From Allomuricauda sp. (GTDB lineage: Bacteria > Bacteroidota > Bacteroidia > Flavobacteriales > Flavobacteriaceae): 64,000 nt of DNA. The stretch covers positions 62,001 to 126,000 of the forward strand of contig JASBTQ010000015.1 in the NCBI GenBank assembly GCA_030148335.1, written 5' to 3'. The translations under genes were made by a program, and so were the position numbers. The notes under the pieces are model-generated. The model searched no databases. It had not been told where the DNA came from and saw nothing but the letters and a program-made list of their open reading frames with translations. Shown one piece after another: positions 29,895-39,980 of this stretch (position 1 is its first letter; each line of letters begins with the position of its first letter).

Positions 29895-31766
29895 CTATCT
29901 TTTACCTGTTTTCTTCTGCTCTTCGGCCTGTTCCATCATCTCACGCATCTTGCGCTGGAACCTGTTCTCTTTTTTGGGCTTCTTCTTGTTCTCTTGAATC
30001 TGCGCATGGATCTTGTCCTCGTCCAAGATGTAGTTCTTTATCGCCAACATGATGAAAATGGTGATCAGGTTGGAAATGAAGTAATAGAGACTCAACCCAC
30101 TGGCGTAGTTGTTGAAGAAGAACAACATCATGATGGGCGATAGGTACATGATGAATTTCATGTTGGGCATACCGGGCTGTTGTTGCATCTGCATGCTCTG
30201 CCCTGTGGTCATCATCATATAGAAGAAAATGGCCACCGATGCCAAAATCGGGAACAAGCTCACGTGGTCCCCATAAAATGGGATGGTGAACGGTAGATTG
30301 AATATGACATCATAGGATGAAAGGTCTTCTGCCCACAAAAAGGGTTTCTGCCGCAAAGCGAAGGATGTGGGGAAGAACATGAATAGCGCATAGAAAATGG
30401 GTAACTGCAACAATGCCGGCACACAACCGCTCATGGGGCTCACCCCTGCCTTGTTGTAGAGCTTCATGGTCTCCTGCTGCTTTTTCATCGCATTGTCCTT
30501 GTACTTCTCGTTAATTTCGGTGATCTCCGGCTTCAAGACCTTCATCTTAGCCTGTGAGAGATAGGACTTATAGGTGACGGGCGACAATACCAACCGCACG
30601 ATGATGGTCATCACGATAATGGCGATCCCAAAGGGAAGGAAAGAGCTCAGGAACCCATAGAAAGGAGTGAACACATATCGGTTGATCCATCCAAAGATTC
30701 CCCAACCAAACGGAATGGAATCCGCAAGGCCCAATTCTTTATAATCGTCCAACACCTTCACATCGGTGGGACCGTAGTACCAGTGCATGTTCTGAGACAG
30801 TTCCCCTCCTTGCAGTTGCAATGGGGCCGTGGTGCTGTATTCCTTGGTGAAGCGGGTTTCCCTGCTCTCGTCCTCGACCAAGTTTTTGGAACTCAGTTGT
30901 GCCGTTTCAAAATGGTTGTCCGTGGCCAAAATGGAGCTGAAAAAATGCTGTCGGTACGAAAGCCATTTTACATCCACCTCGGTTTCTTCGTCCAGATCAC
31001 TGCTCTCCGACAATTTGCTGATGTTGCCATCATCATGGTTATAGGTCAATCGGGTATAGCGGTTTTCATACTGCACGCTCTTGTTATGGCGAATGCCTTT
31101 CATGTCCCATTCGAGGGTAATCGGTTTGCCACTGTTGATGACACCGTTCAGACCTTGAGATCGTACCGTGAAACCCAAAAGGTATTCATCGGGTTTCATT
31201 TCGTAACGATATTCCAAAAATTGGTCGTCGGCCACCTTCGCTCTCATGGAAAGCACCTGATTGTCCCCATTTTTTGAAAGTGTGGGTTCAAAGAAAAGGT
31301 CAGCGGTATTGAGCACCCTATTGTCCGACGTGGAAAAATTCAGAGCAAAATTGGCGTTACCCTCCTTCACCAAATACACGGGGACCGAATCAAAAGTGAC
31401 AAAGTTCTTCATCCGGGCCTCGACAATCTGCCCACCTTTATTGGATACTTCGAGATAGAGCACCTCGTTCTCCAACTTGGTGGTCCCTTCGGATGCCTGT
31501 GTAAAGCCAAATACCCCTACTGCACTTTTATAGTTGGCCACAGCAGTGGAATCGGCAAGGTCAATGGCCTGTTCCTGTTTGATGGGGGCCGAATCATTTT
31601 TCTCCTCTTCTGCCTGTTTGGCAGCAGCTTCCACACGGGCCTGCTCCGCTTTTTGGGCCTCCAACTCTTCTGGGGTAGGCTGATTTTGGTAGAACATAAA
31701 AACAAGTATCCCAAAAATCAGTACAAATCCAATAATGGACTTGACATCCAGCTTCTTCTCTTCCAT
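29895..31766 (-). CDS. yidC: Membrane protein insertase YidC
   Basis: N-terminal TM and periplasmic domain, C-terminal SYLSQAKMKVLKPEITEINEKYKDNAMKKQQETMKLYNKAGVSPMSGCVPALLQLPIF. Confidence 0.97.
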   Translation of the reverse strand: MEEKKLDVKSIIGFVLIFGILVFMFYQNQPTPEELEAQKAEQARVEAAAKQAEEEKNDSAPIKQEQAIDLADSTAVANYKSAVGVFGFTQASEGTTKLENEVLYLEVSNKGGQIVEARMKNFVTFDSVPVYLVKEGNANFALNFSTSDNRVLNTADLFFEPTLSKNGDNQVLSMRAKVADDQFLEYRYEMKPDEYLLGFTVRSQGLNGVINSGKPITLEWDMKGIRHNKSVQYENRYTRLTYNHDDGNISKLSESSDLDEETEVDVKWLSYRQHFFSSILATDNHFETAQLSSKNLVEDESRETRFTKEYSTTAPLQLQGGELSQNMHWYYGPTDVKVLDDYKELGLADSIPFGWGIFGWINRYVFTPFYGFLSSFLPFGIAIIVMTIIVRLVLSPVTYKSYLSQAKMKVLKPEITEINEKYKDNAMKKQQETMKLYNKAGVSPMSGCVPALLQLPIFYALFMFFPTSFALRQKPFLWAEDLSSYDVIFNLPFTIPFYGDHVSLFPILASVAIFFYMMMTTGQSMQMQQQPGMPNMKFIMYLSPIMMLFFFNNYASGLSLYYFISNLITIFIMLAIKNYILDEDKIHAQIQENKKKPKKENRFQRKMREMMEQAEEQKKTGKR

Positions 31767-31832
31767 GAAAATTATTTAGTAGAACTCTATTATCGCTATT
31801 TCAGGTGGCAAATATATGTCCAAAACCGCAGT

Positions 31833-33759
<1,927 letters not shown>

Positions 33760-33805
33760 TTGTAGGGCTAATGTACTATCTTTCGCTGAACAATCATTAC
33801 CAATA

Positions 33806-34669
33806 ATGAAACGTAGAAATTTTATAACCACAGCCGCTGCGGGTTCCGCAGGTTTGGCGTCCGTTTCCGGCTTTGCAAAGGATAAAGGGGCTCAGAAGGA
33901 GTTTAAACTGAAGCACAACATCAACCACAGCGTATGCGAATGGTGTTTTAACGATATTCCCTTTGAAGAGTTTTTACAGACGCTGAACGAACTGGGTGTA
34001 AAGGCCATTGATTTGATAGGTCCAGATAGATGGCACATCTTGAAGAAATATGATATCCATTGTTCCATGTGCAATGGCGCGGAAATCAGCCTTACCGAAG
34101 GTTGGAACAACCCCAAATACCACGAGCAGCTCATCAAAAATTATACGGAAATGATCCCGAAGGTCGCCGAGGCGGGCTACACCAACCTCATCTGTTTTAG
34201 TGGCAACCGCAACGGCATGAACGATTATGTTGGTCTTCAAAACTGTGTGGACGGGCTTTCGCAGATCATGCCCTTGGCCGAAAAACATGGTGTGGTGATA
34301 CAGATGGAGCTTTTTAATCAGCAAAACCACCCCGATTATATGTGCGATAGCTCAATTTGGGGGGTGGAACTCTGCAAGCATTTGGGCAGCGATAACTTTA
34401 AATTGTTGTTCGACATTTACCACATGCAGATCCAAGAAGGGGACATTATCCGCAGCATACAGAACTACCACCCTTATTTTGGGCACTACCACACCGCTGG
34501 GGTCCCTGGCCGTAATGAGATCGATGAGACCCAAGAACTGTACTACCCTGCCATCATCAAGGCCATCCATGAAACCGGGTTTAGCGGTTATGTGGCCCAA
34601 GAGTTCATTGCCACCTGGGACGACAAGATTGCTGCGTTAAAGGATGGGTTTATGCGGTGTGATGTTTGA
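33806..34669 (+). CDS. Hydroxypyruvate isomerase-like TIM-barrel protein with Tat/Sec-type signal
   Basis: MKRRNFITTAAAGSAGLA leader; NHSVCEWCFNDIPFEEF, NFKLLFDIYHMQIQEGD, GHYHTAGVPGRNEID. Confidence 0.9.
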   Translation: MKRRNFITTAAAGSAGLASVSGFAKDKGAQKEFKLKHNINHSVCEWCFNDIPFEEFLQTLNELGVKAIDLIGPDRWHILKKYDIHCSMCNGAEISLTEGWNNPKYHEQLIKNYTEMIPKVAEAGYTNLICFSGNRNGMNDYVGLQNCVDGLSQIMPLAEKHGVVIQMELFNQQNHPDYMCDSSIWGVELCKHLGSDNFKLLFDIYHMQIQEGDIIRSIQNYHPYFGHYHTAGVPGRNEIDETQELYYPAIIKAIHETGFSGYVAQEFIATWDDKIAALKDGFMRCDV

Positions 34670-34728
34670 CTTTAACCTCAGGAGATAAATTGCAGTTTCA
34701 GAACAGGGAGTGATTTCATTACAATCTA

Positions 34729-34755
34729 TAATACCAATCTAATAGATTGGTATTA
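34729..34755. repeat. Perfect 27-nt palindrome taataccaatcta-a-tagattggtatta
   Basis: 13-nt arms, 1-nt centre, read directly. Confidence 0.85.
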
Positions 34756-34790
34756 GTCAAAGCATTAAAATTGAAAAAATTAGTTCGGAA

Positions 34791-35294
34791 TTGAAGGATA
34801 GAAAGTCTGAATATAAAGTAGCATTATTTGGAGCAACTCTTGGAGTCTTATTCACTGCTATTTATGATTTTATAAAAGAAAGGCCTATTCTTACAACACT
34901 ATGGAACTCTTTAAAATGGGTATGGAAAAACCTATTTGAACTCAAAATTACTATTTGGCAATTATTGTTGGCCTTGGCAATAATTTATACATTATTCAAA
35001 ATAAGACCAAAGAAGAAAGAAAAACAATCACCTGATTTCCTAAATTATACAACAGACAATTTTGATGAGATAAAATGGAAATGGGATTGGAAATGGAATT
35101 CAATAACACGAAAGTGGCATGTGGACAATTTAGTCCCCTTATGTACAAAATGTGAAACAGCCACAATGCTTAATGAAGATTATATCGATAAGTATTCAAC
35201 ATGCCCTAGATGTGATAATTTCATGGATAAGTTAAAGTCCTCGGAAAAAATCGAAGCAATAATTATTGATAATGTTCATCGAAACTTATACTAA
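34791..35294 (+). CDS. Membrane-anchored zinc-ribbon hypothetical protein
   Basis: TTG start; two TM segments, W-rich WKWDWKWNSITRKWHVDN, then CTKC...CPRC. Confidence 0.65.
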   Translation: MKDRKSEYKVALFGATLGVLFTAIYDFIKERPILTTLWNSLKWVWKNLFELKITIWQLLLALAIIYTLFKIRPKKKEKQSPDFLNYTTDNFDEIKWKWDWKWNSITRKWHVDNLVPLCTKCETATMLNEDYIDKYSTCPRCDNFMDKLKSSEKIEAIIIDNVHRNLY

Positions 35295-35322
35295 ACTTTA
35301 TCAGTATTTATAAGTGATTGAT

Positions 35323-35532
35323 TTATTTTTTTTGACCTGGATTATTAATTTCTCTCAAAACCCTTACCACTCCCCTAATCGCCGTAGCCACCTCCTGCAG
35401 CTCTACCCTAGAAAAGGTATCCTCTTCCACATAAAACAGCATTTCCACAGCCAGATCTAGCCAATTGGCCAAAGTTTCCGGGGTGCCATATTGGTCTTCG
35501 ATAAGTTCCCGTAATTCATTTTCCTTTAGCAT
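35323..35532 (-). CDS. Hypothetical 69-aa protein
   Basis: Well-formed acidic helical ORF MLKENELRELIEDQYGTPETLANWLDLAVEML. Confidence 0.55.
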   Translation of the reverse strand: MLKENELRELIEDQYGTPETLANWLDLAVEMLFYVEEDTFSRVELQEVATAIRGVVRVLREINNPGQKK

Positions 35533-35707
35533 GGTTAGACATTTCTTGGTCTTGGGAGCAAGTTGGTCAATTTTGTTTGATTTTGTAGTCCTATCTTTCG
35601 TACCACTTCAGAATAACTTTAAATTTATCATTCAAATCTTTCTGTATCTTTAATTAAAACAGATTGAAAAACTTCGGGACTAATCACTAATCAACGCCTT
35701 GCACCAC

Positions 35708-36271
35708 ATGACGAAAAACAAGTTGCTCATCCTATTGCTGCTTCTGACTTCACATATCATTAAAGCTCAATTTATAAAAGAAAAATCATTGAATGCCCAA
35801 ATTGGATATGGACTCAGCGCACCATTCAATAGTGTTAGCAATGTTGTTGACGATGGTTTTTTTCTTCAAGGTGAATTGGTCCTAAAAGCGGCTTCTTGGG
35901 TAGAATTTAGACCGTATGCAGGTTTTATTTTAACAAGTTCCAATGGAAAAGACCTAAACAACAACCCAACCACGGAGAAAGCCGAATCCAAAGCCTTTCT
36001 TCTTGGAGGAAAAACAAGACTTAGGGCACCCATCCCTTGGGTGGCCCCCTATGTGGAAGGAGGGATAGGAGCTTCAATTGGAAAGTTTGAGACCTACACC
36101 TTTTTTGATGATATTAGTAAAAGTGGAATTATTTACCATATCCCATTTTCACTGGGTTTGGAATTGGGACGAAACCATTCTGTTGACCTTGGCCTTACTT
36201 ATTTCTTTCAACCTACTGTTGAACAATATGCGGGAGCATTTGCAGTCGGACTAACATTTCCGTTGAATTAA
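35708..36271 (+). CDS. Outer-membrane beta-barrel protein
   Basis: Signal peptide MTKNKLLILLLLLTSHIIKAQ; beta-rich; ends GLTFPLN. Confidence 0.75.
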   Translation: MTKNKLLILLLLLTSHIIKAQFIKEKSLNAQIGYGLSAPFNSVSNVVDDGFFLQGELVLKAASWVEFRPYAGFILTSSNGKDLNNNPTTEKAESKAFLLGGKTRLRAPIPWVAPYVEGGIGASIGKFETYTFFDDISKSGIIYHIPFSLGLELGRNHSVDLGLTYFFQPTVEQYAGAFAVGLTFPLN

Positions 36272-36516
36272 GTTGAATTAAACAGAACATGGTAAACCCT
36301 ACATAATCCTTTTCTTTTTGAAAAGGTAGGCATCCAAATTAAAAATTCTTGAATGTTGTGATTATTTTCCATTTGTGCGATTAATAGGATAAGAACCCCG
36401 TAAATAAAATCCTAAAACCACAAAGCATGAAAAAATCAGCAACAGCCAAAATCACGAGCAACAAAGTTCTTCCTGAAATTGTTCCTATTCCCCATAGCAA
36501 GCAATGAGAGCATTTT

Positions 36517-37047
36517 ATGCGCAAATTTGAATCATTCAACGGCAAAAAAGTGGCAACGGACAAGGAAACATTTTTACAACTCTTGCAACAGCATAAGGGG
36601 ATTATCCTAAAAATTTCCAATGCCTATTCCACCGGTCAAAATGATAGGGACGATCTGGCACAGGAAATTGTCTTCAACCTTTGGAAATCGTATGGGAATT
36701 ATACCCCCGACCATAAATTTTCCACATGGATGTATCGGGTAGCATTGAATGTGGCCATCTCATTCCACAGGAAGGAAAAACGATCATTTCAGTTCAGCTC
36801 ATATAAAGAGGAACTTATCATTTATAGCGATGACAATGACCAACAGGTGGAAATGGACAGCAAACTTATCCTGCTCCAAGAATTCCTAAAAGAGTTGAAG
36901 GAAGTGGACCGATCCATCATGATATTGTACCTGGAGGGGAAAGGATATAAGGAAATAGCCGAGATCATTGGTATATCAGAATCCAATGTGGGCACCAAAA
37001 TCCACCGCATAAAAGTGTATTTAAAATCAAGATTCACAAACAGCTAA
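36517..37047 (+). CDS. RNA polymerase sigma-70-family (ECF-type) sigma factor
   Basis: DDLAQEIVFNLWKSYGNYTPDHKFSTWMYRVALNVAI; GYKEIAEIIGISESNVGTKIHRIKVYLK. Confidence 0.92.
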   Translation: MRKFESFNGKKVATDKETFLQLLQQHKGIILKISNAYSTGQNDRDDLAQEIVFNLWKSYGNYTPDHKFSTWMYRVALNVAISFHRKEKRSFQFSSYKEELIIYSDDNDQQVEMDSKLILLQEFLKELKEVDRSIMILYLEGKGYKEIAEIIGISESNVGTKIHRIKVYLKSRFTNS

Positions 37048-37059
37048 AAACTTAAAATC

Positions 37060-37752
37060 ATGGAAATCGAAGAACTAAAAACAATGTGGCAACTCCACGA
37101 AAACAGATTGGAGCGGACAACCCGATTGAACTTGCACACCTTGGAAATGGTACAATCGCATCGTGCCAAGTCAATCCTAAAACCACTGTTTATAAAAAAC
37201 AGCATTGTGCTGGCACTGCATTCCCTCGTAATTATTGGGTTGGTAGTATTTATCGTTTACCATTTTTCAGAGGCGCCCTACGCAATCTCGGGGTTGGTAC
37301 TGTTGGGCTATTACATCCTCTTATTCGTGAACGCTTACAGACAAATTGCCGAAATAAATCGTATTGATCAAGGGAATGATGTGATGAACATGCAAAGTGC
37401 CCTGGCCAGACTAAAAACACACATGCTCGATTTTATGAGAGTTTCCATGCTTACCATTCCCGCTTTTCTTTCATTTCCGGTGGTGGTCCCCAAAGCCTTG
37501 GCCGACCTGAACAGTACAATTTTTGAGGGTTTCAATATTATTGAACAAACCAACGGAAATTGGTGGTTGGTTGAAGTTATTGTTTTCTCCGTGATGATTC
37601 CTGGGGGAATCTGGTTCTACAAGCAAGTGACCCCTAAAAACATCAACAAGAAATGGGTAAGACGCATCATTGAAAAAGCTTCCAGCAAAAATGTGGGCAA
37701 AGCAGTCCAATATCTAAATGAATTGGAGGAAATAAAAGCTGGAAAATTTTGA
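37060..37752 (+). CDS. Multi-TM membrane protein, partner of the upstream sigma factor (possible anti-sigma)
   Basis: 12 nt downstream of sigma; N-terminus MEIEELKTMWQLHENRL then TM helices. Confidence 0.7.
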   Translation: MEIEELKTMWQLHENRLERTTRLNLHTLEMVQSHRAKSILKPLFIKNSIVLALHSLVIIGLVVFIVYHFSEAPYAISGLVLLGYYILLFVNAYRQIAEINRIDQGNDVMNMQSALARLKTHMLDFMRVSMLTIPAFLSFPVVVPKALADLNSTIFEGFNIIEQTNGNWWLVEVIVFSVMIPGGIWFYKQVTPKNINKKWVRRIIEKASSKNVGKAVQYLNELEEIKAGKF

Positions 37753-37897
37753 TTCAGAAGCAAACTGGTCAGTATTGATAGATTGAGTGGTCATCAGAGA
37801 GAGGACAAAGTCATTGTTTATGAGTTTTATAAACAGGTTCCGACTGGCTAGCCCTGTTTATCATACCCAATCAAGATTTTGCAGGGGGGGGTTGGCC

Positions 37898-38956
37898 CTA
37901 TTTCTTGAACAACGCCTTGAACGTAGTGGCATCGTTTTCCTCTTCGGGGTTTTCTTCCTCGAACATTTTCAAAAAGTTGGAAAAACTGGTCCATGAGGTG
38001 TGCAGCATGCCCCTGTAGCGGGGTTTCATGTCGGCGGTGGCGTTCTTTCGGAGTGTTTTGAGCATTTCTTGCTGTTCCAGGGCCACTTCGGGCTTTCGCC
38101 AAGAGCAGGTAGCCACATCAAATCCGTTCATGGCAAAATGGATGGCCGTAGGGTCAGGTCGCTCGTAGTGCCAATCGCAGATCATGACATCCTTGGGGAT
38201 AAGGTCGATGGCACGGTGGGTATTGTTCATGCTGGCCTCCCACATGCCCATTCCAGTGGTCTTGCCATCGATCAAACGATCGCCCCAGATCCATAGCCGC
38301 TTATTGGTCTTGGCCAGATGGTTCCTGATCTTGGTAATCTCCCCTGCAAAGAGTTCTGCCTTGTCCCTGCCGTTGCATCGTGGGCAATTGGGCATCCCAA
38401 TGTAGAACACCTCATCCATCCCCGCATGGAAGGCATCGGCCTTAAAGGCAGTGGTGATCTCGTCCACAAGGTCAAAGACCACTTCGTGCACCTCGGGGTG
38501 AAGCGGGCAATAACTTTTGCAGTACAGCCCGTCCGCATTGGGCCATTTGTATTCCTCTGGAATTTTCACTTCTGGTGTCTCATCAAACTCAGGATAGACT
38601 TCCAATAATTTCCCGATCTTATCTGCCCAGGATTGATGCCCCAATAAATTGATCTGCGGAACCACCTGGATATTGTGTGACTGGCAAGCCGCAACGATAG
38701 CGTCCACGTCCTTTTGTGTGAGTGGGTTTTCGCCCACCAACTCAGGGTGTGAAGTGTATTCAAAATTGTAATCGACACGAAGTACCAAAGTATTGATCTT
38801 TCTCGGGGCCAGTTCCTCGTTGATGAATTTCACGAAAAGTTCCACATTTTCCTTATCGGGAGCGGCAATGGCCAAGCCCCTCAACGGTAGCTCGTCCTGT
38901 GCACGCACCAACAAAACGGTAAAAAATAGGAAACAAAACAGTGCGGTTTTTTTCAT
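37898..38956 (-). CDS. Exported glycoside hydrolase family 20-like TIM-barrel protein
   Basis: Signal peptide; QVVPQINLLGHQSW, FHAGMDEVFYIG. Confidence 0.75.
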   Translation of the reverse strand: MKKTALFCFLFFTVLLVRAQDELPLRGLAIAAPDKENVELFVKFINEELAPRKINTLVLRVDYNFEYTSHPELVGENPLTQKDVDAIVAACQSHNIQVVPQINLLGHQSWADKIGKLLEVYPEFDETPEVKIPEEYKWPNADGLYCKSYCPLHPEVHEVVFDLVDEITTAFKADAFHAGMDEVFYIGMPNCPRCNGRDKAELFAGEITKIRNHLAKTNKRLWIWGDRLIDGKTTGMGMWEASMNNTHRAIDLIPKDVMICDWHYERPDPTAIHFAMNGFDVATCSWRKPEVALEQQEMLKTLRKNATADMKPRYRGMLHTSWTSFSNFLKMFEEENPEEENDATTFKALFKK

Positions 38957-39045
38957 GACGGTTGATTTTGGTGTGTGCCATTAAGGCTCTACAAACATAT
39001 CGATTTTGTCTGTCTTAGGGAAGTATATGATCTTGGTGGTTCGTC

Positions 39046-39588
39046 TTACCCACTTTTTGACTGATCTTTTAGGGCTGCCACAATCTTTTGGTTCCACTCC
39101 ATTTGCTTCTCCCTGTTTCGGGAAAAGTTGGTCTCCCAATCGTACTGATCCTGAAAGTCATCAAGTTCTTGAAGAATATCGTTGTAGATTTTCCGTACCT
39201 CGGCCTTTACATCATCGGAAAATGAGGTGCGTTTTAGCCTATTGCGCATTTTACGGGCAAAGAGCTCTGAAATGTCAAAATGGAGTTGTTCGTGGGCCAA
39301 GGTATTGTCGTTGCAGAGTGTTGGCCTATACCAAGATTCGTTCGGGTAAAAATAGGCGGTCACCTCAAAATCGAGTTTCACTTCGTGGTGCAACAGATTT
39401 GCGGAATAGGTATAGCTGATACCACTGGCAGTTGTGGCCGCAGGAACGGCGGCAGGGGGCACTTTTCCTTTAAAGTCGTCCCAACTGAGCTTTATGTTTT
39501 CATCCCATGGAACACCTTCTTCAATTTCTTGTGCAGCTCCCAAAAAACCAAGAAAAAGCAAGCATCCTATGAAAACTATCTTACCCAA
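39046..39588 (-). CDS. DUF922-like exported protein (Zn-protease-like HEQLHFD motif)
   Basis: Signal peptide; TLAHEQLHFDISELFARKMR. Confidence 0.75.
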   Translation of the reverse strand: MGKIVFIGCLLFLGFLGAAQEIEEGVPWDENIKLSWDDFKGKVPPAAVPAATTASGISYTYSANLLHHEVKLDFEVTAYFYPNESWYRPTLCNDNTLAHEQLHFDISELFARKMRNRLKRTSFSDDVKAEVRKIYNDILQELDDFQDQYDWETNFSRNREKQMEWNQKIVAALKDQSKSG

Positions 39589-39980
39589 TGAAAATCGATT
39601 ACCCTTTCAATGTCTGGATGTAGGCTGTAATGCACGGGGCATGTGTTTGCGGTATGCACCAAAATCTTTTTGTTCTTTTCGGACACATCGGCCGGAAGTT
39701 CAAACTTCACCTCGATTTTGGATATCCGTCTTGGGTTGGCGGCCATGTGCTTGGTCACCTCTGCGGTGGAACCTGTCAAATCCACACCCAAATCCCTGGC
39801 CTTGATCCCCATCATGGTCATCATGCAATTGGCCAATCCGGTCGCAACGGTATCGGTCGGGGAAAAGGCCTCACCCTTACCATTGTTGTCCACGGGGGCA
39901 TCGGTGATATACTCACTTCCTGACCTGACATGGACACAAGTGGTCCGTAGGTCTCCGTTATAGGTTACTGTTGATGTCAT
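39576..39980 (-). CDS. OsmC family protein
   Basis: FSPTDTVATGLANCMMTMMGIKA; CPVHYSLHPDIE. Confidence 0.9.
   Translation of the reverse strand: MTSTVTYNGDLRTTCVHVRSGSEYITDAPVDNNGKGEAFSPTDTVATGLANCMMTMMGIKARDLGVDLTGSTAEVTKHMAANPRRISKIEVKFELPADVSEKNKKILVHTANTCPVHYSLHPDIERVIDFHWVR

Noticed and set aside
37884-37891. G8 homopolymer just after the GH20-like stop codon, possible phase-variation tract
   Set aside because: Lies downstream of the stop, so slippage would not change the protein; could even be a sequencing-sensitive tract.
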